DNA of 64,000 bases from Erodium maritimum (lineage: Eukaryota > Streptophyta > Magnoliopsida > Geraniales > Geraniaceae): contig OY997591.1 of NCBI GenBank assembly GCA_963921825.1, positions 41,003,825-41,067,824 of the forward strand, read 5' to 3'. The notes below the pieces were generated by a model. The model was not told where the DNA came from and made no database searches. It was given only the letters and a program-made list of their open reading frames with translations. The translations under genes were made by a program, and so were the position numbers. This document shows positions 54,011-64,000 of the stretch, one piece after another. Position 1 is the stretch's first letter. Every line of letters starts with the position of its first letter.

Positions 54011-57000
54011 TGTCACGCCCCAATTTCAGTAAAACCGAACTCGGAACGCGAACGTTTAAGACAATAAAACATTTTCAAACCTTTTAAATAAATCTCTTTA
54101 AAACCACCAATTAGTTAATCAAAATAATCATTTACAACCCAAAAGTACGTCCCAACAAGCGGACAAAATACAAGGCGTACGTCGCTAGACTCAAAAAGGA
54201 AACCCGGACTCCCGCTCCTAGCTCTTCAAGCTTCGAGAGCTCACCTAGTCCGTCCTGCGACCAGTACCTGTAGGAAAAGCAGCTAGGGTTGAGCGTTCGC
54301 TCACCACCACGGATAGCAAACTAACTACGGCATACTAGCAGACAATGCTGGTAACACCAACAACAAACCCAACACCGGGGACTACTATCCCCCAACTCAA
54401 GTAACCCGACTGACACACAAACTGTTACTTTCCTCAACCGACTCAACACTCGGACACGTAATGTAGACCCAACATAGCGATTACGACCTCCATCAAAGAC
54501 ACAAAAGACAACCACGCAACACCCAAGATCACAAAGGATCGCACACCAAAAAAGATCACAAAGGATCGCACTCCAGCTGCTCAGTGACGGTTGCTAACCG
54601 GCTGGGCTCGAGCCTGCCCCACGCAACTTTACCGATCCCTGTCAGGCCAGGCGGTCGACCTGTTAGCGATATGTACCGAGCTACTTTTCCGATAGCTAGT
54701 CAGAAGGGGAGCAACCCTCCATCGCCGAAGAATGCTCAACCTGACCGATCCCAATCAGGCCAGGCTAGCCAACCTCCACGCAACTTCCCCCGATCTCTGT
54801 CGGGCCCCCAACCTCAGGCAATCACAATCACAAACAAAGTTCAACAACCACCAACACTCCACAGGCATTCATGGCCACCGAAGACACCAACAGTAAAACA
54901 CGGGTTCAACAACCCCACGGGCACTCAAGGCCACCCAAGACACCAACAGTAAAGACACGGGTTCGACAACCCCACGGGCACTCATGGCCACCCAAGACAC
55001 ACCAACAGCAAAGACACGGGTTCAACAACCCCACGGGCACTCATGGCCACCCAAGACACACCAACAGTAAAGACACGGGCTCAACAACCCCACGGACACT
55101 CATGGCCACCCAAGACACACCAACAGTAAAGACTCGGGTTCAACAACCCCACGGGCACTCATGGCCACCCAAGACACACCAACAGTAAGGAAACGGGCTC
55201 AACAACCCCACAGGCACTCATGGCCACCCAAGACACCAACAGTAAAATACGGGCTCTCATGGCCACCCAAGACACAAACTAAACAATCAACCCCCGGGCA
55301 TAAACAAATGCCTCCAGTAATTCTAATATCGATAAGTTCACTGCTCCTACGACACTACTAAGTGTCACATGCATTTCTATTGTACGATAAGTTCCCGTAT
55401 CATACGACACCACCCGGTGTCGCCTGCCTTTCTAATATTCGATAAACGTACTTAACCCACGACACACAAGTGTCACATGCATTTCTACTGTTAACTTTCC
55501 CTAGTCAGGGCCGAGATCCGGCTACTTTTTCCTACCTCGTATGCTTTCTCCAAAAGCTCACAATCAAGCTCCGGCGTGATCTCGATCACTCGCCTAGCTT
55601 TCCCTCTCCTCTGTCGGTGGCACGATCTAATAAGAACGCAATTTAAAACACCTTTAAGCTTGCAGGCATAAACTGAATTTTAATAAACTTGACGCCCAAA
55701 GTAACCCCGACAATGTCGATCACTCCCAAACTTCCCAATTACTCGACATTGTCGATAACGGACCCGGAAAGGCCCGTTTTGCCCGACCCGGCGAATCTGC
55801 CCGGGATTGGAAAACGTCCTTCCGGGGCTCTGAAAATTCCCGTTTTTGTTTCTACGGTTTTAGAATAATTCAAGGGTTCCTAATCAATTTCCGACTTCCG
55901 AGTAGTTTAATTCGCGTTTCAAGTTTCTAAACCCGTCAATTACAAATTTTACAGTTTAATTCCAAATTTCGATCCGGGTGTGAATTAACGACTTGGGGAA
56001 CGTCCTAAACCACCCGAACACGAAAACCAGTGACCCGGGCACGTGGGCCCCACCTGGCCAACTTTGGACGTGGGTGGCTAGGGCCATTTTTTGGCCGGTC
56101 CACCATGGTGGTGGCTGGTCCTAGCTCCGGCCAGCCACCCTACAAGGTGGCCGGAGCTCCCCCGAGCCTCCGGTCACCGGAAAACGTTCCAACTTCGCTC
56201 CAAAACGTCTCCAACGAACCCCACACCTCAACACATCCAAAACTACTAGTTTTAACCCCAAATCCTAACTTTCAAACTTAACAAAACGAAGATCGGTCAG
56301 ATGCTCACCGTAGAGAATGACGGTGTGAACTCGATTCTTCTATCTTTGAAACGATCCAACGGTTTGATGATCGAGAAAAGTCACAAATCCCCAAGACATC
56401 TTCTCTTTTTCTCCCTTTCTTCTCTCTTTTTTTCTCTCTCTAAACTTCTCTTTTTTTCTATTTTTTGAACAATGGTCGAACCATCCATTTGCTTCCCTTT
56501 TGTTTTGTTTTAAAAAGTAACAAATAACAGTTAAATTGCAAAACTAACCCTCATTTAGTATTGTCTTGTATTGTCCAATAAACCTAACACCACCACATTG
56601 GTGACATGTGGCAAGTGGGTCCCATTCCTTTTTGGACAGATTCGCGAAATTCGACCGTCTCAGGCCCCGAACGGGCACTTTTTCAAAGAAATTACGAAAC
56701 TTCACGGGCTACAAGGGAACGGCTCAACTAAGACCTCCGTGACGACGGCTAAGCTTTTTGGATCCAAAACGAGCCTCGAATGGACCAAAACGTCGCTCGG
56801 TTGACTTTTCCAGCACAAAGTCAACTTTTCCCAAATTGGTCAGAAAGTTTCCCTGAGTCCCCTGGAACTCACCTTAGTCGATATAGGGGTCAACTTAAGT
56901 CCGGTATGACCCTCGGGGTCAAATTTAGGTTCATTTAAGTGTTTGTCCAAAAAATTTAAATTTTCCTGTTTTTCGCCGATTTGACTGGCGTTGACCGGGA

Positions 57001-57012
57001 GTGGTTCTTACA
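54011..57012 (-). mobile_element. Inner Tekay 5' LTR (right)
   Basis: tgtcacgccccaatttcag to gggagtggttcttaca, 3002 bp, followed by the right target duplication at 57013. See the left LTR for comparison. Confidence 0.93.
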
Positions 57013-57692
57013 CCCACCTACCGTTAGTCGAGTTCGCCTACAACAACAGCTTCCAGTCCAGTATTGGGATGGCACCGTTTGAAGCGTTGAATGGTAGGCC
57101 GTGTCGATCGCCAGTATGTTGGGCAGAGGAGGGAGACAGGAGTCTACTAGGGCCAGAGCTCGTCCGAGAGACGACAGAGAAGGTTGCGCTGATACGCGAG
57201 CGGTTGAAGACTGCACAGAGTCGGCAGAAGAGCTACACTGACAGACGGCGCCGACCTCTTGAGTTCGCAGTCGGTGACCACGTGTTCCTGAAGGTGAGCC
57301 CAAGGAAGGGACTGGTACTGTTCAGCCGCGGCGGAGGCAAATTAGCCCCGCGGTACATCGGCCCTTTCGAGATCTTGAGTAGAGTGGGAGCCGTGGCATA
57401 TCGTCTGGCATTACCACCGCAACTTGGGAGTGTCCATAACGTCTTCCACGTGTCCCAGTTGCGGAAGTACAATGCGGACCCCTCCCACGTTATTGAGTGG
57501 GCAGATATCGAGGTGGCGGATGATGTCTCTTATGAGGAGCAGCCGGTTCGAATCATGGACACACGAGAGCAGGTCCTGCGTGGCAAGGTTATCCGCCTAA
57601 CATGGGTGCAGTGGCGACACCACGAGGCTGAGTCGACTTGGGAGCGCGAGGACGAGGTTCACGCGAAGTACCCCGATCTATTCGACTCATGA
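57013..57692 (+). pseudogene. Tekay Pol (outer element), part 2: integrase end and chromodomain-like tail
   Basis: After the duplicated CCCAC the outer integrase resumes with LPLVEFAYNNSFQSSIGMAP and FEALNGRPCRSPVCW. It continues without a stop through VGDHVFLKVSPRKGLVLFSR, GGKLAPRYIGPFEILSRVGA and NVFHVSQLRKYNADPSHVIE to the tail with VQWRHHEAESTWEREDEVHA, ending at 57692. The tail (W...EST-WE) is the variant chromodomain of Tekay elements, thought to guide integration into heterochromatin. This 220-codon segment is the best preserved part of the element. Confidence 0.93.
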
Positions 57693-57730
57693 GGTACGTT
57701 TGTTTTAAATTTCGCGGACGAAATTCCTTT

Positions 57731-57743
57731 AAGGGGGGTAGAT
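57731..57743 (+). other. Polypurine tract of the outer Tekay element
   Basis: aaggggggtagat directly before the LTR start at 57744. Confidence 0.92.
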
Positions 57744-60437
57744 TGTAAGAACCGCTCCCGGTCAACGCCAGTCAAATCAGCGGAAAAACAGAAAAATTTA
57801 AATTTTTTGGACGTACACCTAAATGAACCTAAATTTGACCCCGAGGGTCATATCGGACTTAAGTTGAGCCCAATATCGGCCAAAGTGAGTTCTGGGGGAC
57901 TCAGGGCAACTTTTTGACCAATTTCAGAAAGGTTGACTTTTTGCCGGAAAAGTCAACCAAGCGACGTTTTGGTCCGTTCGAGGCCCTTTTTAGATCCAAA
58001 AACCTTAGTCGTCGTTACAGCGGTCTTAGTTGGGCCGTTTCCTTGTAGCACGCGAAATTTCGTAATTTCTTGGAAAATGGGCCCGTTCGAGGCCCAAGAC
58101 GGCCGAATTTCGCGAATCTGACAGAAAAATATCTAGAAAGATATTTCTTAAAGAGGTGGGACCCACTTGCCACTTGTCACACAAGTGGTGGTATTTATTT
58201 TTGAACAAAACAAAAGGAAGAGAGATGGGGGGTTCGGCCATAATAGAAGAAAAAAAAGGAGAGAGAAAGAAGAGAGAAGAAGAGAAGATGAAGAAGAAGA
58301 AAAGGAAAAAGAGAAGGGGAGTTAGGGTTTGTTGATTTCCCGACGATCCAACCAACGGATCGTCTCAACGGTTGTAGAATCGAGCTCCCATCGTCATTCC
58401 CTACGGTGAGAACCCTTATGTTTCTCGTTTTGGTACGTTTAAAAATTAGGGTTTGTGTTTAAACGAGTTAAATATGGTTGAGTTGAGGTGTAGGGTTCGT
58501 TGGAGACATTTTGGGGCGAAAATGACCGGATTCCGGCCACCAGAGGCTCGGGGGAGCTCCGGCCACTGTGGGTGGTGGCTGGTCGGAGCTGGGACCGGCC
58601 ACCACTGTGGTGAACCGGTCCAAAACCGGTCCAGCCACCCACGGGTGATGGTGCCCGGGTGGGGCCCACGTGTTGGGTCTCGGGTTTTTCGTGTTCGGGT
58701 GGTTTTGGACGATCCCCAAATCGATAATTCACACCCGGAACGAATTATGGAATTAAATTGTGAAAGTTGGAAATTTCGGGTTTAGAAACTTTAAATGCGA
58801 ATTAAATCGCTTGGAAGTCGGAAATTGATTCCGTCGATTGCATTGGAACCCTTGAATTATTCTAAGATCGTAGAAACGAAAACGGGAATTTTCGGAGCCC
58901 AGGAAGGGCGTTTTCCGATCCCGGGCAGATTCGCCAAGCCGGGCGAATCGGGCCTTTCCGGGCCCATTGTTAACAATGTCGAGTAATTGGGAAGTTTGGG
59001 AGTGATCAACATTACCGGGGTTGCTTTTGGGCGTCTAATTCTTTAAAATTCAGCTTTGCCTGCGAACTTAAAAAGTGTTTTAATTGTATTCATGTTAGAT
59101 CGTGCCGCCGACCGCGGAAATGGGAGGCTAGGCGAGTGATCGCGAGCACGCCGGAGCTTGGGCGTGGACTTTTGGGAAAGCGTTACGAGGTTGGGAAAAG
59201 TAGCCGGATCTCGGCCCTGACTAGGGAAAGTTAATAGTAGAATTGCATGTGACATTTGGGTGTCGTAGGATAAGTGAACGTATAGAACCATAGAAATGCA
59301 TGCGACACTTACTGGTGTCATAGGATAAGTGAACGTATCGAACATTAGAAATACTTGTGGCATTTGGTTGTGCCTGTAGGTTGATTGAATTGTTTGTGTT
59401 TGTGGGTGGCCATGAGTGCATGTGGGGAGTTGAACCCGTATTGGTTGACTGACTTGCCGAGTGGTAGTTAGTCGTGTTGGCGTATTTTCTTTCTATTTGC
59501 GGGGTATTGTGTGTGATTTGGTTGTGACTGTGATTGTTCTGGTGATAACTGTTGAGCTATGCCCGATGAGTGTGTCGTACCCTTCGGTGCGCGGTCGGTA
59601 AAGTGCAGAGTGATGTGGTCCTCGTCAGGTGTGTCGCACCTTCCGGCGCGTGATCGGTAAAGTGCTGAGGTTAGAGCTGTGCCGAGGGGTGTGTCGTACC
59701 CTCCAATGCGTGGTCGGTAGAGAGTAGAGGGTTGTGGTCCCCGTTAGGTGTGTCGCACCTTCCGGCGCGTGATTGGTAAAGTGCTGAGGCTGGATTTATG
59801 CCTGAGGGGTGTGTCGTACCCTCCGGTGCGCGGTCGGTAAAGAGCAGAGGGATGTGGTCCCCGTCAGGTGTGTCGCACCTTCCGGCGCGTGATCGGTAAA
59901 GTGTTGAGGCTTGTGGTTGTGGTTTGCGTGACTTTGATCACTTTTGTGTTGTGTTCTTTGAGGTCGTCTTTACTGTGGCGGGTCTACACTACAGGTACGG
60001 GTGTTTAGATTGGTTGGGGAAAGTAACAGTTTTCGTGTGACAGTCGGGTGATTTGAGTTTGGGGATAGTAGTCCTTGGTGTTTTGTTTGTTGTTGGTGTT
60101 TCCTGCATTTCTGCTAGTATGTCGTAGACAGTCTGGTATCCGTGGTGGTGAGCGAACGCTCACCCCTAGCTGCTTTTCCTACAGCAATTGGTCGCGAGGC
60201 GGAATAGGGGAACTCTCGAAGCTTGAAGAGCTGGGAGCGGGAGTCCGGGTTTTTGGGAGTTTAGCGACGTACGCTTTGGTTTTTGTCCGCTTGTTTTAGA
60301 CGCTTTTCAGTTGTAAAATATTGTTTTTGATTAACTTAAGTGGTGATTTTAAGCGGTTTATTAAAATGTTTGAAAATTGTTTTACTGTTTCACTGTTCGC
60401 ATTCCGGGTCCGGTTATACCGAATTCGGGGCGTGGCA
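57744..60437 (+). mobile_element. 3' LTR of the outer Tekay element, complete
   Basis: tgtaagaaccgctcccggtc to gaattcggggcgtggca, 2694 bp (terminal GTGACA changed to GTGGCA). Reference copy for the other Tekay LTRs in the window. The target duplication cannot be checked because the 5' LTR lost its start. Confidence 0.92.
59560..59910. repeat. Tandem repeats with gtgtgtcgtaccctc module (3' LTR)
   Basis: Three units of about 115 bp with gtgtcgtaccctyyggtgcg and gtgtgtcgcaccttccggcg; the 5' LTR has two. Confidence 0.85.
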
Positions 60438-61750
60438 GGGGTACCCCCGTATCCCTACCGGTCGACCAATTGCTACTGTTATGTTGCTTGTTGAAATTTA
60501 TTGTTTATGTGTTAATGTATGAATATTCATTAACTATTCCTCTCACGGGGCAAACTTACCACTCGAAAATATGGCGCGTTGCCAAGGAATGTTCTTCGAA
60601 TCTAGCTAGGTGGCTAGTCATCTAGTTTAAAGAACCCGTCGAGGTGAGCACAACATCACCAGCTCTAGCACCCGGGTAGAGACCAAGGACGATATGTCCT
60701 CGGTACAATCATCGAGCATAACAGTTGACATCTTATCTAACCCATAGTTGAGAAGGACATGTACTAAGTAGGTCCTACCCACCCCATAATTGAGAGGGAT
60801 ATGCACTATCTAGGACCCGGTTGTAGGGTCGTGCGCTACATGACATCCACCCACCTAACATGTAAATGCGGTTGAGGTATATGGATCCTAAGGGGAGTAC
60901 GGTAAGGTGGTATAAGGAAAGGGCTCAAGTCGGTAAGCCAAAGAAGACCACATTAAGGAAGAAAACCTTGGGCGCAGTTGACATAGTTACCATAAAAAGA
61001 ACTACATGAATATCAAGCAAGATATGGAAAACAACCTCTTCATGGTTAATGAGGGGTCATAGGGGACATAAGGCATTGGGGGAGGAAAAACGTCCCGACC
61101 CCACGATTAACACCAGCTAACCATTATCCGTAACTGATTCATGATTTGATGTGATCCCTAGTCTGCTAGCTCACTCTTCATAGAAAGCAACATGTCCCCA
61201 TCATAGGATCAAGAGACAATCATACAATGTAGTATGTATCAGGTCGAACCACAATTGGTCACCTATGAGGCGTATAATTTCTCTATCATAGCATTGGGCA
61301 TATTTATAAAACTAGTACATGTCTCTCGTCGGTTATAATCTTAGGATCAGAGAGTTGGAATTATCTACCGAAAATATCCATGTTCGTCCCTTGATTATGT
61401 CGCTTATATTTTCTTATGTAATTTGTTACAAACTTGTTGTAATTGGGAAAATAGAAATGATTGTAGACCGAGAATTGAAGAGATTTGGTATTGCTTTTCT
61501 TGAGGAACGATTTACAGGTTCTAAGAAATAAAGAACAACAAAGAAGATAAATCTAATTCCTAAGAAAAAAAAATAACAATCAAATCATGGACAAAGGACA
61601 TCTCCGCGTACTACGTAAGGACGAGCTTCCTCTGGAATCGTTGACCAACTCAGGACCACCAAATGACATGCTTCTTACGCGACATAGAGCAAGCGAAGGA
61701 AGAAGAAGAAAGCATGTGACTAGCACGTAGAAGTTAAGTAAAAAAAATGC
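60438..61750. other. Unclassified stretch right of the Tekay element
   Basis: Contains a two-copy tandem unit of about 42 bp (cccata(g/a)ttgaga(a/g)ggacatg, 60735-60820) and no domain that I recognise; the 70-codon ORF at 61319 is not convincing. It may include the 3' LTR of the chromovirus to its right, but no TG...CA ends or PPT could be fixed. Confidence 0.4.
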
Positions 61751-64000
61751 ATCCTATTGAGTTTTTTGAAATGACTGAAATGGAAGGTGTCCGTTGCTTA
61801 AGTTGCAAGGAACGTGACAAATGCCTCTCTCTTCGAAATGATTGACCTCAAGCCAAGGCCTTGGCCACCCATTATAAAAATTGGTGGCGTATCATGGATG
61901 CTTCCTCTCATGTAGCATGCTATGGAGCTGAGTGATCCCATTGGATCAAATACTGGACTACTACAGCCTTATTGTGTTTCACAATTCATGTCTGCAATAG
62001 AGCCAAGGGCTGCAGCTTCATGTGACCTTCTGTTGTGACATCAGGGAGATGATGGATCAATCTGTTCTTGCTTCCCAATTGCTACTTGAGAAATGAAACA
62101 TGAAACATATGGTGTATGTTAGACCCTGTTGGCAATCTCAGCTTGTAGGCCATTGAACCAATCCTCTCAATGACCTGAAATGGTCCATAAAATATGGGGG
62201 ACATCTTTAGGTTTGTTCTTAAGTTAACTGAATTATGTCTATAAGGTTGTGACGTGATATAGACCCAATCCCCAACTCCAAACTCCTATTTAGTTCTCCG
62301 TTTATTAGCATATGCATTCATTTTTTCTTGTGAGTGATCTAACTTGACTTTCAGAAGCCTAGGCAGCTCTTCCGTAGACTTGATAAAACCATGAACAGCT
62401 TCTACTAAGGATTAGACCTCACCAAAATGAAGTTATGGAGGAGGGAATCCATAGAGTGCTTCAAAGGGAGACATGTACATAGAAGCATGAAAGCTAGTAT
62501 TGTACTAAAACTAAGCACAAGTCAGCCACTTACTCAACTTATTGGGAAGTTGATGTGTCATAGCCGTTAAGTATTGCTCCAAGCATTGATTCACTCTCAG
62601 TTTGTCCATCAGATTTGGGATGCTGAGCAGTGGACATAATTAAATGAACCTCCAATTTCCTGAACAGTTCCTTCCAAAAAGTACTCAGAAATAGCCTGTC
62701 TATATTAGAAACAATTGTTGTAGGCAGTCCATGCAGTTTGAAAATGTGATCAAAGAAAACCTGAGCCACTTGAGATGTAGAGAAAGGGTGACACAAGGGA
62801 AGGAAATGAGCATATTTACTATATTTGTCTACTATCACCAGAATAATATTTTTGGAATCTGATTGGGGAAGGCCTTCCACAAAATCCATAGTTATGTCAG
62901 ACCATGAGTTAGAAGGAATTGGTAAAGGTTAGAGAAGACCATCGTAAGGAGTGTGTTCATATTTTCATTTCTGACACACGTCACACTCCCTAACAAATGT
63001 GTAGACATATGTCTTCATTTGAGGCCAAAAGAACAATAGTCTGATTCTCCTAGTAATAATAATAGTACCTGAATGACCTCCAATAAGGGACTCACGTAGG
63101 CATGTTATGACTTTGGATCTTATATTTGTATCACTTCCCATATATACTCTCCCTTTGTACATAATAGTCTCATGTTGAATTTTATAATTGGCCATAGAAT
63201 CAAAAACAATAGAAATTTGGAGCAATATTTTCTGAGCTTCCAAATCATTGTCACAAATGGAGAGGACCTCAATCATCCAAGAGGGAACAAGAGTGGACAT
63301 TTCATTTAATTGGACCTCAGGCAATCTAGGAAGAGCATCATCTGCTATGTTGTCCTTCCCTTTTTTGAACTCTATTTTATAATCTAGCCCCATCAGCTTA
63401 GCTAGCCACTTGTGTTGGAAAGAAGTGGTCAGTTTCTGTTCCAACAAGAATTTCAAGCTTTGATGATCAGTCCTCAAAATAATACTTCCAGAAGAGAAAT
63501 AATGCCTTCATTTCTGTGTGCAGGTGATCATAACTAAGAGTTTTTTTTCATAAGTAGACATTGTCAAATTCTTAGCACCTAAAGCTTTACATAGAAATGC
63601 AATAAGTCTACCCTCCTACATCAATACTCCTCTTATACCCTTGTCACAAGCGTCAGCTTCAATGATAAAAGGAAGAGAGAAATATGGAAGTCTTAGGACA
63701 AATGCAGTTGACATAGCTTCTTTCAGATGGTCAAAACTTAATTGTGCCTCAAGTGACCATTTGAAGCTATTCTTTTTAGGAGGTTAGTAAGGGGCTTGGA
63801 AATTGTGCCATAGTTCCTCATAAATCTTCTATAATAACCAGTAAGGCCTAAAAATTCTCTCAAGGATTTAATAGTTGTAGGTACAGACCATTCTTGCATT
63901 GCCTGAACCTTACTAGGATCAGTAGGGACTCTCTCATCAGAGATGATGTGGCATAGATATTCAATCTGGTGGCTTCCAAATTCACACTTTGATAACTTGG
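61750..64000 (-). pseudogene. Decayed chromovirus (Ty3) pol of a second lineage, cut by window end
   Basis: Right to left: RT end (past 63480, running off the window), RNase H with EADACDKGIRGVLM (about 63640) and RTDHQSLKFLLEQKLTTSFQ (63477), then KKGKDNIADDALPRLPE. The integrase zinc region follows (GGHSGT, then FVRECDVCQK at 62970), core MDFVEGLPQSDSKNIILVIV (62889) with second Asp region TTIVSNIDRLFLSTFW and AQHPKSDGQTE. Then come the GPFQVIERIGSMAYKLRLP segment (about 62190) and a degenerate chromodomain (VQYLIQWDHS near 61960). The FLLEQK...SFQHKWL type of RNase H end differs from Tekay and suggests a Reina/Galadriel/CRM-like lineage. Stops and frameshifts throughout. Confidence 0.85.

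Larger units (their letters stand above)
46028..57012 (-). mobile_element. Inner Tekay element, non-autonomous, full span
   Basis: 10,985 bp, minus strand, inserted in the outer integrase. It has two LTRs (3135 and 3002 bp), PBS, PPT and perfect 5-bp target duplications, so both insertion and reverse transcription were complete. Internally it has leader, a foreign segment instead of gag, a scrambled protease, RT, RNase H, zinc region, no integrase core, and the integrase tail. It therefore needed Gag and integrase from other elements. Confidence 0.93.

Noticed and set aside
56991..57692. Integrase tail read as starting with an ATG at 56991
   Set aside because: The first 22 bp belong to the inner LTR; the real coding segment is the continuation of the outer integrase from 57013.
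1..64000. Search for tRNA, rRNA and other structured RNA genes
   Set aside because: Only tRNA-complementary PBS sites were found (41263, 53996); no cloverleaf or rRNA block recognised by eye.

Overview
This is a transposon-dense stretch of a plant nuclear genome, most likely a flowering plant and probably a eudicot (the eudicot part is a weak guess). The evidence is the mix of families: Ty3 chromoviruses of the Tekay type with long (2.4-3.1 kb) LTRs ending in GGGGCGTGACA, an Athila-type Ty3 remnant, a Sirevirus-like Ty1/copia remnant with an envelope-like ORF, a second Ty1/copia element, MITEs, and fragments of two intron-containing plant genes. I see no intact host gene and no tRNA, rRNA or CRISPR array. 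Every long coding tract is broken by stops, frameshifts, deletions or later insertions.

Layout. 1-2648: LTR of a Tekay-type element running off the left edge. 2649-8974: the only gene-like stretch, AT-rich, with local tandem duplications, a broken ribosomal protein L13a gene on the minus strand (6126-6721) and a fragment of an RRM/CCCH-type RNA-binding protein gene on the plus strand (7961-8056). 8975-12240: deleted Tekay pol plus a 3'-truncated LTR. 12241-16635: deletion derivative of an Athila-type element with its 3' LTR. 16636-19930: AT-rich DNA with three short unassigned ORFs. 19930-24582: minus-strand Sirevirus-like remnant (envelope-like ORF, RNase H, RT, end of integrase).

24583-38818 is a minus-strand copia element whose 3' LTR sits in the Sirevirus integrase. 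It was itself split twice by Ty3 LTRs: 28753-34321 (5-bp target duplication, one mismatch) and 35492-38161 (perfect AGTCT). The first of these holds a copia solo LTR (29314-31001, perfect TAACC) and two foldback elements in TA microsatellites. The copia 3' LTR carries a Mutator-style MITE with a perfect 9-bp duplication (25269-25654).

38819-60437 is a plus-strand Tekay element (5'-truncated LTR, PBS, gag, protease, RT, RNase H, integrase, chromodomain-like end, PPT, 3' LTR). Its integrase is cut at 46022/57018 by a second, minus-strand Tekay element (46028-57012, perfect CCCAC duplication). The inner element lost gag and the integrase core. It shares that integrase deletion with the separate fragment at 9.5 kb, which points to a non-autonomous subfamily mobilised in trans. 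60438-61750 is unclassified, and 61750-64000 is a decayed minus-strand chromovirus of another lineage that runs off the right edge.

The nesting gives relative ages: the Sirevirus remnant is older than the copia element, which is older than the solo LTRs in it; the outer Tekay element is older than the inner one. Nothing here works as a pathway. The interest lies in the layering, the shared deletion, recombinant element structures, and the decay signatures.
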